A DNA stretch of 64,000 bases from Rhodopseudomonas palustris (GTDB lineage: Bacteria; Pseudomonadota; Alphaproteobacteria; Rhizobiales; Xanthobacteraceae), in the NCBI RefSeq assembly GCF_007005445.1, contig NZ_CP041387.1, forward strand, positions 4,851,501 through 4,915,500, given 5' to 3'. The position numbers were made by a program, and so were the translations under genes. The notes beneath the pieces are model-generated. The model saw only the letters and a list, made by a program, of their open reading frames with translations, searched no databases and was not told the DNA's origin. Below are positions 7,764 through 17,889 of the stretch, piece by piece. Every line of letters begins with the position of its first letter. The stretch's first letter is position 1.

Positions 7764-10700
7764 GCCGCGTCATTCCCAACGAGGCCCGCGCCCGGCAGGA
7801 GATCGCCTCCGATCCGTCGGCATCGGTGTTCGTCTCCGCCAATGCCGGCTCCGGCAAGACCCATGTGTTGGTGCAGCGCGTGATCCGGCTGCTGCTCGAC
7901 GGCGTCTCGCCGGAGCGCATCCTGTGTATCACCTTCACCAAGGCGGCCGCCGCCAACATGGCGGAGCGGGTGTTCACCACGCTCGGCCATTGGGTGAAGC
8001 TCGACGACGACGCGCTGACAACCGCGATCGGGGCTACCGGGGTCAAAACGGTCGGGCCTTCGCTGTTGGCGCAGGCGCGGAAACTGTTCGCCTGCGCGCT
8101 GGAGACGCCGGGCGGGCTGAAGGTGCAGACCATCCACGCGCTGTGCACGCGGCTGCTGCAGCAGTTTCCGTTCGAGGCCAACGTGCCGGCGCGATTCAGC
8201 GTGCTCGACGATCGCGATCAGGCCGAGCTGATGCAGCGCGCCAGCCTCGACGTGCTGCTGCGCGCCGCTGCGGCGCCGGACAGCGATGCCGGGCGCGCGC
8301 TGGCGTTTGCGATGACCAGCGCTGCCGACGTCACCTTCCGCGACGTGGTGCAGGAAGCCTGCATGAGCCGCGACCGCTTCATGGCGTGGGTGGCGCAGGC
8401 CGGCAGCGTCGAGCGTGCGATGGCGCAATTGTCCGCCACGCTTGGCGTTGCGCCGGACGATAGCTGCGAGGCGGCCGATCGCGACATCGTCGATGGCCCG
8501 AACCTGCCGCGATCGGAATGGGCTGCGGTCGCGGCGACCTTCGAAGGCGGCAGCGCGAACGATCAGGCGCAGGGCAGGCGGTTGCGCGCCGCGCTGGCGC
8601 TGGCGGATACGGCGCAGATCGAGGCCTATCTCCAGGTGTTCTTCACCAAGGAGAGCGGCCTGCGCAAAAGCCTGATTACCAAGAAGCTCGGTGACGGCGC
8701 GCCCGGCCTCGCCGAAAGGCTGCAGCGCGAAGGCGCCCGGCTTGCCGGGTTGCTCGAACGACGCCGCGCGCTGGCGTTGCGCGAGCGCACACGGGCGCTG
8801 CTGGTGATCGCCGCGCAGGTCGCCGGCAACATCGCGCGCGAAAAGCGCGAACGCGGGCTGCTCGACTACGACGATTTGATCGACAAGACGCTGGCAATGC
8901 TCGACAGCGGCGCGGCCGGCTGGGTGCATTTCAAGCTCGACCGCGGCGTCGATCACGTGCTGATCGACGAGGCGCAGGATACCTCGCCGAAGCAGTGGAA
9001 GATCGTGGCGCGGCTGATCGACGAATTCACCGCCGGCGAGGGCGCGCGCGATGGCATCAAACGCACCATCTTCGCGGTCGGCGACGAGAAGCAGTCGATC
9101 TTCTCCTTTCAGGGCGCGGTGCCGAAGGAGTTCGCCGAGTGGCGTGACCTGTTGCAGCGGCGGTTCACCGGCGCCGGCCTGACCTTCGAAAAGGTTTCGT
9201 TCAACTACTCGTTCAGGTCCGGCGCCGCGATCCTGCAGTCGGTCGATCACGTGTTTCGCGATCCGGCGATCTATCGCAGCATCCACGCCGATATCGACTA
9301 TCCAGTCCACGCGTCGCTCGCAGATGCTGGACCGAGCCTGATCGATCTGTGGCCACTGGAAGTTCCGGACGATCGTCAGCAGATCGAAGGTTGGCAGGCG
9401 CCGTTCGACGCGGTGTCCGAAACCAGTCCCGAGGTTCGGCTTGCCGACAAGGTGCGAGGCGAAATCAGCGAACTGATCGGCCGCGGCACCCGGACCGGGC
9501 CGGTCGGCCAGCGCCGTCCGCTGAGCTACGGCGACGTGCTGATCCTGGTGCGGCGGCGCGGCTCGGCGTTCGACGCGGTGATCCAGGCATTGAAGCGCGG
9601 CGGCATCCCAGTGGCGGGCGCCGACCGGCTGAAGCTGACCGAGCACATCGCGATCATCGACCTGATGAATCTCGCCGACGCACTGCTGCTGCCGCAGGAC
9701 GATCTGGCGCTCGCAGTGGCGCTGAAAAGTCCGCTGTTCGGGCTCGACGACGACGACCTGTTCAAGCTGGCCTGGCAGCGCAAGGGTTCGCTCCGTGCCG
9801 CGCTCGCCGATCATGCCGCGGGCGATCAGAAGTTTGCGGCCGTGCAGCGCCGGCTGGAAAGCTACGCGGCGCGGGCGCAGGTCGAAACGCCGTTCGGATT
9901 CTACGCCTGGCTGCTCGGCGGCGATGGCGCCGACAGCGGCCGCGCCCGAATCCTGCGCCGGCTCGGGCCGGAGGCCAACGATGCGCTCGACGAGTTTCTC
10001 GAACTGGCGCTTAGCTTCGAACAGAAGCGGGCGCCGTCGCTGCAGGGCTTCATGGCGTGGCTGCGCGAGGCCGACACCGAGATCAAGCGCGACATGGAGA
10101 TCTCCCGCGACGAAGTCCGGGTGATGACGGTGCACGGCGCCAAGGGGTTGGAAGCGCCTGTGGTGTTCCTGATCGACACCACCTCGTCGCCGGCCGACAC
10201 CCAGCGGCTCAATCTGATTCGGCTGCCCGGCGGCAACGCCGCGCCGGGCTCGGTCGCCGCGATGGTGTGGGCCGGCCGCAAGGCCGACGATCCGAGCGTC
10301 GTCGAGCAGGCGCGCAGCGCGATGATCGAGGAGACCGAGGACGAGTATCGCCGGCTGCTTTATGTTGCGATGACCCGCGCGGCCGACCGGCTGATCGTCG
10401 GCGGCTGTATGCCGGGCAACCGCAACGAGGTGCGCCCGCATTCCTGGTACGACCTGATCAGCAAGGGGCTGGAATCGTCCGGGCTGGCGATGCAGTCGGT
10501 CCCGCCGGACGGCGTAATCAAGCGCTATTGCCGCCCGGAGGATGTGATCGAGGAAACCGGCTCTGCGATGCCGAGCCAGGAGGCGACGGTTACGTCGCTG
10601 CCCGATTGGCTGCGCCGGCCGGCGCCCGGTCTGCCGTCCGCCGAGCAGGTGCTGCGGCCCTCGGATGCCGAGGACGACGATCGGCGCCGGCTGCGCCCAG

Positions 10701-11245
10701 GGGAGTCTGATGCCAGCCGCAGCCGCGCGCTGCAGCGCGGCACGCTGGTGCATCGGCTGCTGCAATCGTTGCCGGACATTGCCGCTGGCGATCGCTCCGC
10801 GGCGGCCGGCCGGTTCCTCGCCCGCAACGCACCCGATTGGAATAGCGAAGACCGCGACGCGCTCGCCGCCCAGGTGCTCGGGCTGATTGCCGATGCCAGG
10901 TTCGCGGCAGTGTTCGGCCCCGGCAGCCGCGCCGAGGTGCCGATCGTCGGCCGGCTGCAGCGCCGGGGCGGCCCGGTGCTGGTGTCCGGTCAGATCGACC
11001 GCCTGGTGGTGACCGAGACCGAGGTCCTGATCGTCGATTACAAGACCAACCATGCTCCGCCGCGGGTCGAGGCCGAGGCGCCGCGCGCTTACGTCCGCCA
11101 GCTCGCCCGCTACCGCGCGGTGCTCGGCGCGATCTATCCACAGCGCACCGTCCGGGCCGCCCTGCTCTGGACTGAAGCGGCTGAAATCATGGAGATTTCG
11201 GCCTCTGCGCTGGACGCGGAGCAGGCCGATCTGACGGTGCCGTGA
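7760..11245 (+). CDS. addA: Double-strand break repair helicase-nuclease AddA
   Basis: A 1161-residue UvrD/Rep-family helicase with a C-terminal nuclease. Helicase motifs are visible: Walker A SANAGSGKTHVL near residue 30, motif II VLIDEAQDTSP near 400, GDEKQSIFSFQGA near 440, and motif V/VI VMTVHGAKGLE and YVAMTRAADRL. The nuclease core LIVDYKTNHAPP lies about 70 residues from the end. It acts with AddB to resect double-strand breaks at Chi-like sites. The ATG at 7760 was chosen because it overlaps the addB stop; an upstream in-frame start would add 12 unconserved residues. Length fits the alphaproteobacterial family. Confidence 0.94.
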   Translation: MSRVIPNEARARQEIASDPSASVFVSANAGSGKTHVLVQRVIRLLLDGVSPERILCITFTKAAAANMAERVFTTLGHWVKLDDDALTTAIGATGVKTVGPSLLAQARKLFACALETPGGLKVQTIHALCTRLLQQFPFEANVPARFSVLDDRDQAELMQRASLDVLLRAAAAPDSDAGRALAFAMTSAADVTFRDVVQEACMSRDRFMAWVAQAGSVERAMAQLSATLGVAPDDSCEAADRDIVDGPNLPRSEWAAVAATFEGGSANDQAQGRRLRAALALADTAQIEAYLQVFFTKESGLRKSLITKKLGDGAPGLAERLQREGARLAGLLERRRALALRERTRALLVIAAQVAGNIAREKRERGLLDYDDLIDKTLAMLDSGAAGWVHFKLDRGVDHVLIDEAQDTSPKQWKIVARLIDEFTAGEGARDGIKRTIFAVGDEKQSIFSFQGAVPKEFAEWRDLLQRRFTGAGLTFEKVSFNYSFRSGAAILQSVDHVFRDPAIYRSIHADIDYPVHASLADAGPSLIDLWPLEVPDDRQQIEGWQAPFDAVSETSPEVRLADKVRGEISELIGRGTRTGPVGQRRPLSYGDVLILVRRRGSAFDAVIQALKRGGIPVAGADRLKLTEHIAIIDLMNLADALLLPQDDLALAVALKSPLFGLDDDDLFKLAWQRKGSLRAALADHAAGDQKFAAVQRRLESYAARAQVETPFGFYAWLLGGDGADSGRARILRRLGPEANDALDEFLELALSFEQKRAPSLQGFMAWLREADTEIKRDMEISRDEVRVMTVHGAKGLEAPVVFLIDTTSSPADTQRLNLIRLPGGNAAPGSVAAMVWAGRKADDPSVVEQARSAMIEETEDEYRRLLYVAMTRAADRLIVGGCMPGNRNEVRPHSWYDLISKGLESSGLAMQSVPPDGVIKRYCRPEDVIEETGSAMPSQEATVTSLPDWLRRPAPGLPSAEQVLRPSDAEDDDRRRLRPGESDASRSRALQRGTLVHRLLQSLPDIAAGDRSAAAGRFLARNAPDWNSEDRDALAAQVLGLIADARFAAVFGPGSRAEVPIVGRLQRRGGPVLVSGQIDRLVVTETEVLIVDYKTNHAPPRVEAEAPRAYVRQLARYRAVLGAIYPQRTVRAALLWTEAAEIMEISASALDAEQADLTVP

Positions 11246-11341
11246 GCCGTGCTTGACCGCACCGCGGTGCGTTCCTACGTTCACCCGTCATCACGGCGCG
11301 ATTCCCGCCGCCGCTCTTCATCCGGTTTCACGAGGTATCCC

Positions 11342-11662
11342 ATGGCCGTTGGTAAGGTGTCAGACGCCGATTTCGAAAACGAGGTTCTCAACGCCCAGGG
11401 GCCTGTGGTGGTGGACTTCTGGGCCGAGTGGTGTGGCCCGTGCCGCATGATCGCGCCGGCGCTCGACGAAATCGCCGGGGCGATGGGTGACAAGGTCAAG
11501 ATCGTGAAGCTCAACGTCGACGAGAGCCCGGTTACCGCCTCGAAGTACGGCGTGATGTCGATCCCGACCCTGATGATCTTCAAGGGCGGCGAGATGGCCT
11601 CGCGACAAGTCGGCGCAGCGCCGAAGGCCAAGCTGCAGCAGTGGATCAGCGCTGCGGTCTGA
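11342..11662 (+). CDS. trxA: Thioredoxin TrxA
   Basis: A 106-residue classic thioredoxin. The active site WCGPC is near residue 30, with [13 protein letters not shown] before it and the cis-Pro loop SIPTLMIF near 75. It is a cytoplasmic disulfide reductant recycled by TrxB. It follows addA by 96 nt and is closed by a strong intrinsic terminator at 11688-11720. The first ATG with homology is used; a longer open frame upstream is not conserved. Confidence 0.97.
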   Translation: MAVGKVSDADFENEVLNAQGPVVVDFWAEWCGPCRMIAPALDEIAGAMGDKVKIVKLNVDESPVTASKYGVMSIPTLMIFKGGEMASRQVGAAPKAKLQQWISAAV

Positions 11663-11687
11663 ACTCAGGCGCACGATGAACGCTCTG

Positions 11688-11720
11688 AAACGGTCGGCAT
11701 CCGCCGGCCGTTTTGCTTTT
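11688..11720 (+). terminator. Intrinsic terminator after trxA
   Basis: AAACGGTCGGC (11688-11698) pairs with GCCGGCCGTTTT (11703-11714) with a short ATCC loop and one imperfect position, followed by TTTTGCTTTT. It lies 26 nt after the trxA stop. The A-run on the other side could also let it serve the convergent folC transcript. Confidence 0.85.
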
Positions 11721-11801
11721 GTACGCGCCTTGCTCGCAATGCGGTTGGGTCCGATAGCGGCTTCTCAACTCGTCCTGACCGGCCATGACGACGGATGTGG
11801 A

Positions 11802-13130
11802 CTAACTCGGCGGTGTGCCGTTGAGGCTCAGCACATGACCGGCGAGATACAGCGAGCCGGTGATCAGGATCCGCGGCGGCAGTTCGTAAGCCAGCGCCGC
11901 GATCCGCCGCAGCGCCGCCGGGACGTCGGCGGCGAGATCCACCCGCAGGTCGAGGGTGCGGCCGGCGTCTGCCAGCGCTTCCGGCGCCATCGCGCCGGCC
12001 CGGTCCGGGATCGGTACCACGATCAGGTGACGCGTCAGCCCGGTGAAGTTGGCGAGGAACGCGGCGGCGTCCTTGTTGGCCATCATGCCGGCGATCAGCA
12101 CCAGCGGCCGTGACACCCGCTCTTCGAGGTCGCCCAGCGCTGCGGCGGCGACGCGTCCGCCGTCGGCATTGTGGCCGCCGTCGAGCCAAAGTTCGCAGCC
12201 GGCCGGTGCGTCATCGAGCAGTTTGCCGGACGTGATCCGCTGCATCCGCGCCGGCCACTCCGCCGCCAGCAGCCCGGCCTGGTAGGCGCTCTGCGGAATC
12301 GTGAAGTGCGATTGCGCCCGCAGCGTCGCGATCGCGAGGCCGGCATTGTCGATCTGATGCCGGCCGAACAGTTTGGGGGCGGTGAGATCGAGCAGGCCGC
12401 GTTCGTCCTGATAGGCGAGCCGGCCATGTTCGAGCTGGACGTGCCATTGCTGGCCGCAGGCGAACAGCGGGGCGCGCAGCCGCTTGGCCTCACGTTCGAT
12501 CACTTCCATCGCCTCGTCGCGCTGCTCGGCGACGATCACCGGCGCGCCGCGGCGCAGGATGCCGGCCTTTTCGGCCGCGATGTCGGCGACGGTCGGCCCG
12601 AGAAACTCGGTGTGGTCGATGCTGATCGGCGTCAGCACGCAAGCGAGCGGATGCTCGATTACATTGGTGGCGTCGAGCCGGCCGCCGAGGCCGACTTCGA
12701 GCAGGGTGACATCGGCGGGATGCTGGGCGAACAGCCGCAGCGCCGCCGCGGTTTCGATCTCGAACAGCGTGATCGGCTCACCGGCATTGATGCGCTCGCA
12801 ATCCGTCAGTGCCGCCAGCAGTTCGTCGTCGCGAACCAGCCGCCCGGCAATCCGGACGGTCTCGTTGACGCGGACCAGATGCGGCGAGGTGTAGGCGTGG
12901 ACCTTCAGTCCTGCGGCTTCCAGGATCGCGCGCAGAAACGCGACGGTCGAGCCCTTGCCGTTGGTGCCGGCGACATGGATGACCGGCGGGAGCTTGCGCT
13001 CAGGATGGCCGAGCGCCGCGAGCAGCCGCTCGATCCGGCCGAGCGTGAGGTCGATCGCGACCGGATGCAGCCGCGCCAGGCGCGCGCGCAACTCGCCGAG
13101 CGAGGCCGGCGGCGCGGTGCCTTCGCTCAC
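11802..13130 (-). CDS. folC: Folylpolyglutamate synthase / dihydrofolate synthase FolC
   Basis: A 442-residue Mur-ligase-family enzyme that adds glutamate to dihydropteroate and to folates. The ATP-binding loop [11 protein letters not shown] lies near residue 50; [15 protein letters not shown] and SIDHTEFLG follow as in the family. The start is a GTG at 13130 that overlaps the accD stop (GTGA); no ATG start gives a conserved N-terminus. The accD-folC pairing is common in proteobacteria. It is the last gene of the minus-strand trpFBA-accD-folC run and converges on trxA. Confidence 0.95.
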   Translation of the reverse strand: MSEGTAPPASLGELRARLARLHPVAIDLTLGRIERLLAALGHPERKLPPVIHVAGTNGKGSTVAFLRAILEAAGLKVHAYTSPHLVRVNETVRIAGRLVRDDELLAALTDCERINAGEPITLFEIETAAALRLFAQHPADVTLLEVGLGGRLDATNVIEHPLACVLTPISIDHTEFLGPTVADIAAEKAGILRRGAPVIVAEQRDEAMEVIEREAKRLRAPLFACGQQWHVQLEHGRLAYQDERGLLDLTAPKLFGRHQIDNAGLAIATLRAQSHFTIPQSAYQAGLLAAEWPARMQRITSGKLLDDAPAGCELWLDGGHNADGGRVAAAALGDLEERVSRPLVLIAGMMANKDAAAFLANFTGLTRHLIVVPIPDRAGAMAPEALADAGRTLDLRVDLAADVPAALRRIAALAYELPPRILITGSLYLAGHVLSLNGTPPS

Positions 13131-14113
13131 GCCTGCGGCGGGGCCGGCTGGGCCGGCGGCTCGGTGGGCGCCGGAGCCGCGGTCTTCTGCTCGGGGGCTT
13201 CGGCCTCCGGCTCGGCCTGGGTGACGGCTTCGGCCGGCGTCTCGACCGCGGTGGTGACGGTCAGCGCCGGCGACTTGGTCAGCAGCCGGCACAGCCGCGC
13301 CAGCGTGGAGCGCAGGTCGTGGCGATGCACCACCATGTCGACCATGCCGTGGTCTTTGAGATATTCGGCGCGCTGGAAGCCGTCGGGCAGCTTCTCGCGG
13401 ATGGTCTGTTCGATCACGCGGGCGCCGGCAAAGCCGATCAGCGCACCCGGTTCGGCGATGTGGATGTCGCCGAGCATCGCGTAGGAGGCGGTGACGCCGC
13501 CGGTGGTCGGGTTGGTCAGCACCACGATGTAGGGCAGCTTGGCTTCGCGCAGCATCTGCACCGCCACGGTGGTGCGCGGCATCTGCATCAGCGACAGGAT
13601 GCCTTCCTGCATCCGGGCGCCGCCGGAGGCCGCGAACATGATGAAGGGTGCGTGCTTTTCGACGGCGAGCTCCATGCCGCGGATGATCGCTTCGCCGGCC
13701 GCCATGCCGAGCGAGCCGCCCATGAAGTCGAAGTCCTGCACCGCGACCACGACCGGCGAAGTCTCGAGCTTGCCGAAGCCGACGCGCACCGCGTCATGGG
13801 CGCCGGTCTTGGTCCGGGCGTCCTTGATGCGGTCGGCGTATTTGCGCTCGTCGCGGAATTTCAGCGGGTCGGCCACCACTTCGGGCAACGCGACGTCGTA
13901 CCAGGTCTCGTTGTCGAAGATCGACTTCAGGCGCGCCAATGCGCCCATCCGCATGTGATAGTTGGAGCCGGGAATGACGAACTGGTTCTGCTCGACGTCC
14001 TTGTAGAACACGAGCTGCCCGGTATCCGGACATTTGATCCAGAGGTTCTCCGGAGTCTCGCGCCGCAGAATGTTGCGGATCTTCGGACGGACGACGTTGG
14101 TCAACCAGTTCAT
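13127..14113 (-). CDS. accD: Acetyl-CoA carboxylase carboxyltransferase subunit beta
   Basis: A 328-residue AccD, which with AccA transfers CO2 from carboxybiotin to acetyl-CoA in fatty acid synthesis. The crotonase-like core is intact ([44 protein letters not shown]). The N-terminal four-Cys zinc ribbon of E. coli AccD is degenerate: only KCPD remains and the other three Cys positions are Thr, Ile and Ser-like. The C-terminal 45 residues are Ala/Pro/Glu-rich and likely disordered. It lies 108 nt after trpA and overlaps folC by 3 nt. Confidence 0.96.
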   Translation of the reverse strand: MNWLTNVVRPKIRNILRRETPENLWIKCPDTGQLVFYKDVEQNQFVIPGSNYHMRMGALARLKSIFDNETWYDVALPEVVADPLKFRDERKYADRIKDARTKTGAHDAVRVGFGKLETSPVVVAVQDFDFMGGSLGMAAGEAIIRGMELAVEKHAPFIMFAASGGARMQEGILSLMQMPRTTVAVQMLREAKLPYIVVLTNPTTGGVTASYAMLGDIHIAEPGALIGFAGARVIEQTIREKLPDGFQRAEYLKDHGMVDMVVHRHDLRSTLARLCRLLTKSPALTVTTAVETPAEAVTQAEPEAEAPEQKTAAPAPTEPPAQPAPPQA

Positions 14114-14221
14114 GACGTGCTCCGCGCGTCGCCCACAAGGCGCCGCCTGGGTTCATGGCGTTGTCAGGATATGGCGGCGGGGCACGGCCCCGTCCAGACC
14201 ACCGTCCTGCTTCGATCGCTG

Positions 14222-15058
14222 CTATTCCGCAGCCTGTTTCGCACCGCGAACGCCGGCCGCCAGCGAGGCGACCAGATCCGCCACCGCACCGACCGTGGCC
14301 TTGGTGGCGCGGCCTTCGGCGTCGAGGCTGGCCTTGAGCGCATCGATCAGCGCCGAGCCCACCACTGCGCCGTTCGCCTGCGCGGCGATCGCCTGCGCCG
14401 CATCCGGCGTGCGGATGCCGAAGCCGACGCAGACCGGCAGGTTGGTGTGACGCTTGATCCGCTGCACCGCTGCGCCGACCGCCGAGGCGTCCGCCGCGGC
14501 CGATCCGGTGATGCCGGTGATCGAGACGTAATAGACGAAGCCCGAAGTGTTGGCGAGCACCGCCGGCAACCGCTTTTCGTCGGTGGTCGGGGTGGCGAGG
14601 CGGATGAAGTTGAGCCCGGCCTTCATCGCCGGCAGGCACAGCTCCTCGTCCTCTTCCGGCGGCAGGTCGACGATGATCAGGCCGTCGACGCCGGCCGCCT
14701 TGGCATCCGCCAGGAAGGCATCGACGCCGTAGATGTAGATCGGGTTGTAGTACCCCATCAGCACCAGCGGGGTGGCGTTGTCGGTGGCGCGGAAGTCGCG
14801 GACCAGCGCCAGCGTCTTCTTCAGCGTGGTGCCGGCCTTCAGGGCGCGCAGGCCGGCGGCCTGGATCGCCGGACCGTCAGCCATCGGATCGGTGAACGGC
14901 ATGCCGATCTCGATCACGTCGGCGCCTGCGGCCGGCAGCGCCTTGAGGATCTGCAGCGAGGTGTCGAGATCGGGATCGCCCGCCATCACGAAGGTGACGA
15001 GTGCCGGGCGGCCCTGCTGCTTCAGCTCGGTGAAGCGGGTGTCGATGCGGGTGGTCAT
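14222..15058 (-). CDS. trpA: Tryptophan synthase alpha subunit
   Basis: A 278-residue TIM-barrel enzyme that cleaves indole-3-glycerol phosphate to indole, which is channelled to TrpB. The catalytic Glu and Asp are in [19 protein letters not shown]. Substrate-phosphate loops ([19 protein letters not shown]) are present at the C-terminus. The ATG at 15058 shares one base with the trpB stop (TGATG), so the two are translationally coupled. Confidence 0.97.
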   Translation of the reverse strand: MTTRIDTRFTELKQQGRPALVTFVMAGDPDLDTSLQILKALPAAGADVIEIGMPFTDPMADGPAIQAAGLRALKAGTTLKKTLALVRDFRATDNATPLVLMGYYNPIYIYGVDAFLADAKAAGVDGLIIVDLPPEEDEELCLPAMKAGLNFIRLATPTTDEKRLPAVLANTSGFVYYVSITGITGSAAADASAVGAAVQRIKRHTNLPVCVGFGIRTPDAAQAIAAQANGAVVGSALIDALKASLDAEGRATKATVGAVADLVASLAAGVRGAKQAAE

Positions 15059-16272
15059 CAGAATTGGCCCCCGAGATGTTCGGCGACCGAGGCGAGATCC
15101 TTGTCGCCGCGGCCGGACATGTTGACGACCATCAGGTGATCCTTCGGCAGCTTCGGCGCGAGGTCTGCGACCTTGGCGAGCGCGTGGCTCGGCTCCAGCG
15201 CCGGGATGATTCCTTCCAGTCGACAGCACAGCTTGAAGGCGTCGAGCGCTTCGGTGTCGGTGGCGGACAGGAATTTGACCCGTCCGACGTCGTTCAGCCA
15301 GGAATGCTCCGGGCCGACGCCCGGATAGTCGAGGCCGGCGGAGATCGAATGCGCTTCCTCGATCTGGCCGTCCGCATCCATCAACAGGTAGGTGCGGTTG
15401 CCGTGCAGCACGCCCGGCTTGCCACCGGCGATCGAGGCCGCATGCAGCTTGTCGAGGCCGTGGCCTGCGGCTTCGACGCCGTAGATCGCGACGCCCGGAT
15501 CGTCCAGGAACGGATGGAACAGGCCCATCGCGTTGGAGCCGCCGCCGATGCAGGCGATCAGCGAGTCCGGCAGGCGGCCTTCGGCCTGCATGATCTGCTC
15601 GCGGACTTCCTGGCCGATCACCGCCTGGAAGTCGCGCACCATCATCGGATAGGGATGCGGACCGGCCACGGTACCGATGCAGTAGAAGGTGTCGTGGACG
15701 TTGGTGACCCAGTCACGCAGCGCCTCGTTCATCGCGTCCTTCAGCGTATTGGCGCCGGAGGTGACGGGGCGGACTTCGGCACCGAGCGCCTTCATCCGCA
15801 GCACGTTGGGCTGCTGGCGTTCGACGTCGACCGCCCCCATGAACACCACGCATTCGAGACCGAACTTGGCGCACATCGTCGCGGTGGCGACGCCGTGCAT
15901 GCCGGCGCCGGTCTCTGCGATCACCCGCGGCTTGCCCATGCGCTTGGCCAGCATGATCTGGCCGAGCACGTTGTTCACCTTGTGGGCGCCGGTGTGGTTG
16001 AGGTCTTCACGCTTGAAGTAGATCTTGGCGCCGCCGAAATGCTCGGTCAGCCGCTCGGCGAAATAAAGCGCCGAGGGACGTCCGACATAGTGCTTGAGAT
16101 GGCTGTCCATCTCGGCGCGGAATGCCGGGTCGACCTTGGCTTCCGCATAGGCCTTTTCCAGATCGAGGATCAGCGGCATCAGCGTCTCGGCGACGAAGCG
16201 GCCGCCATAGATGCCGAAATGCCCGCGCTCGTCGGGGCCGGACCGGAAGGAATTCGGCAAAGCTTGGTTCAT
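15058..16272 (-). CDS. trpB: Tryptophan synthase beta subunit
   Basis: A 404-residue PLP enzyme of the TrpB1 type that condenses indole with serine. The PLP lysine is Lys98 in [10 protein letters not shown] and the phosphate-binding loop is [10 protein letters not shown]. It forms the alpha2beta2 complex with TrpA. It lies 13 nt after trpF and overlaps trpA by one base, giving trpF-trpB-trpA in one unit. Confidence 0.98.
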   Translation of the reverse strand: MNQALPNSFRSGPDERGHFGIYGGRFVAETLMPLILDLEKAYAEAKVDPAFRAEMDSHLKHYVGRPSALYFAERLTEHFGGAKIYFKREDLNHTGAHKVNNVLGQIMLAKRMGKPRVIAETGAGMHGVATATMCAKFGLECVVFMGAVDVERQQPNVLRMKALGAEVRPVTSGANTLKDAMNEALRDWVTNVHDTFYCIGTVAGPHPYPMMVRDFQAVIGQEVREQIMQAEGRLPDSLIACIGGGSNAMGLFHPFLDDPGVAIYGVEAAGHGLDKLHAASIAGGKPGVLHGNRTYLLMDADGQIEEAHSISAGLDYPGVGPEHSWLNDVGRVKFLSATDTEALDAFKLCCRLEGIIPALEPSHALAKVADLAPKLPKDHLMVVNMSGRGDKDLASVAEHLGGQF

Positions 16273-16285
16273 GTCAGCTCTTGGG

Positions 16286-16927
16286 TTAGGCCGCGCGGGC
16301 GGCGCGGATGAAGTCGCGGATCAGATCCGGGTCCTTTTCGCCGGGTGAGGTTTCCACCCCCGACGAGACGTCGATTCCGTGGGCGCGCGTCACCCGCAGC
16401 GCTTCGGCGACATTGCCGGCATTGATACCGCCGGAGACCAGGAACGGCAGTTTGAGATCGACGCCGTCGAGGAGCTTCCAGTCGAACGCGGTGCCGAGAC
16501 CGCCGGGCCGGGTGGCGTCCTTCGGCGGCCGTGCGTCGAACAGGATGCGGTCGGCGACTGCGGCGTAGTCCGGCAGCACCGCCAGATCGTCCGGGCCGGC
16601 CACCGCGATCGCCTTCATCACCGGCAGGCCGTAGATCCGCTTGATCGAACGCACCCGCTCCGGGCTCTCGCTGCCGTGGAATTGCAGCCAGTTCGGCCGA
16701 AGCTGCTCGACGATGGCGTCGAGCAGGTCGTCGTCGGCATCGACGGTGAGCGCGACCTTGGCGGCGCGGCTGCGGACTTGACGGCCGAGCGCATCGGCGA
16801 AGTCGATGTCGAGGTGGCGCGGTGAAGCGGGAAAGAACACGAAGCCGACCATGTCGGCGCCGGCTTCGACCGCTGCTTCAAGGGTGTCGGCGGTCGTCAG
16901 ACCGCAGATTTTCACGATTGTGGCCAT
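16286..16927 (-). CDS. trpF: Phosphoribosylanthranilate isomerase
   Basis: A 213-residue single-domain TrpF (N-(5'-phosphoribosyl)anthranilate to CdRP). The catalytic Cys is in VKICGLT near the start, and the general-acid Asp is in [13 protein letters not shown]. The C-terminal phosphate loop [16 protein letters not shown] and [12 protein letters not shown] are typical. The ATG at 16927 begins the conserved [10 protein letters not shown]; an upstream extension is unconserved. It heads the trpFBA cluster, with no sign of a Trp-rich leader peptide just upstream. Confidence 0.96.
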   Translation of the reverse strand: MATIVKICGLTTADTLEAAVEAGADMVGFVFFPASPRHLDIDFADALGRQVRSRAAKVALTVDADDDLLDAIVEQLRPNWLQFHGSESPERVRSIKRIYGLPVMKAIAVAGPDDLAVLPDYAAVADRILFDARPPKDATRPGGLGTAFDWKLLDGVDLKLPFLVSGGINAGNVAEALRVTRAHGIDVSSGVETSPGEKDPDLIRDFIRAARAA

Positions 16928-16985
16928 GGGTGTGCGCTGAGTCTGGGTTGCCGGCGCGCCAAGGCGCCGCAGAGAATGCGCAGTC

Positions 16986-17372
16986 TTACAACGTCGCGCG
17001 GGACTTGTCGCGCCCGGAGCCGGTGGAACCGCTCTCGAGCAGCAGCCGGCGCGGCTCGCTCTGCGCCGGTGTGGCGAGGCCGGCGCGCAGGCTGGCAAGC
17101 TGGTTCTGGGCTTCGATCGCTTCGGCCTGATGCCGGCGGGCGGCGCGACGCCATCGCCGTTGTCCGAACCAGGTGGCGATGCCGCCGACGATGACGCCGA
17201 TGATCGCCACCGCGATGATCACCACGAACAGCGGCAGCCGGATGTGGCCGAGCGGATTGGTGGGGTCGAGCGGGTCGAACGAAACGTCGACCATGTGGCG
17301 GTTGGCGACCGCGAACACCACGAGGATCAAACCGAGCGGGATCAGCACCAGGGCCGTCAGGAATTTCTGCAT
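16986..17372 (-). CDS. LapA-domain (DUF1049) inner-membrane protein
   Basis: A 128-residue protein with two transmembrane helices (about 5-25 and 46-68) flanking a short periplasmic loop, then a basic, helical cytoplasmic tail with coiled-coil character (RRHQAEAIEAQNQLASLRAG). This is the layout of LapA (YciS), which in E. coli works with LapB/YciM in controlling LpxC and LPS synthesis. It lies between ihfB and trpF on the same strand. The role in LPS regulation is inferred from the family. Confidence 0.8.
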   Translation of the reverse strand: MQKFLTALVLIPLGLILVVFAVANRHMVDVSFDPLDPTNPLGHIRLPLFVVIIAVAIIGVIVGGIATWFGQRRWRRAARRHQAEAIEAQNQLASLRAGLATPAQSEPRRLLLESGSTGSGRDKSRATL

Positions 17373-17409
17373 GTCATTCGCTCGCCTGGCTCGGCAATGG
17401 GGCGTCGCG

Positions 17410-17724
17410 CTACGCTGTGTCGCTGGTTGGGGCGCCGTCGCCGCTGTCGCGGTTCAGGCGCTCACGCATTTCCTTGCCGGTCTTGAAAAACGGCACGGTT
17501 TTCTGCTCGACCGGTACATGCGCCCCGGTGCGCGGATTGCGCCCGGCCCGTGCCGGACGATGCTTCACCGAGAATGCGCCGAAGCCGCGCAGTTCCACCC
17601 GATCACCCCGCGCCAACGCATCGACGATTTCATCGAGGATCGCGTTGACGATGTTCTCGACGTCCCGCTGATACAGGTGCGGGTTGTGCTCGGCGATACG
17701 CTGAACGAGTTCGGATTTGATCAT
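17410..17724 (-). CDS. ihfB: Integration host factor subunit beta
   Basis: A 104-residue HU/IHF-fold DNA-bending protein. It begins [18 protein letters not shown] and has the DNA-contacting arm [29 protein letters not shown]. With IhfA it bends DNA at specific sites. The C-terminal [14 protein letters not shown] is a short species tail. It lies 37 nt upstream of the LapA gene and downstream of sppA, the usual rpsA-ihfB neighbourhood. Confidence 0.95.
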   Translation of the reverse strand: MIKSELVQRIAEHNPHLYQRDVENIVNAILDEIVDALARGDRVELRGFGAFSVKHRPARAGRNPRTGAHVPVEQKTVPFFKTGKEMRERLNRDSGDGAPTSDTA

Positions 17725-17889
17725 CGAGGATTTGGTCCGTGCGTGCGGACCGCCATTTCCGTGAAAATGCCGTGAACTGTCAAGACGCTAAATCGGACAG
17801 ACGGCACCGGGAAGCGCGCCCTGGCGGCGTCAGCGAACCGGCTTTCAGGGTCAAAATACCGCAAGGGCTGCACGCCCCGCGGGCAGAGA

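Noticed and set aside
7697..11284. A 1195-codon open frame antisense to addA
   Set aside because: High-GC codon bias leaves the antisense frame open; its translation is Arg/Gln/His-rich with no motif, whereas the plus-strand frame is a clear AddA.
17755..17783. TTGACA before ihfB as a promoter
   Set aside because: The -35 is perfect but the -10 at 17 nt (GGAAAT) is poor; left out of the feature list.
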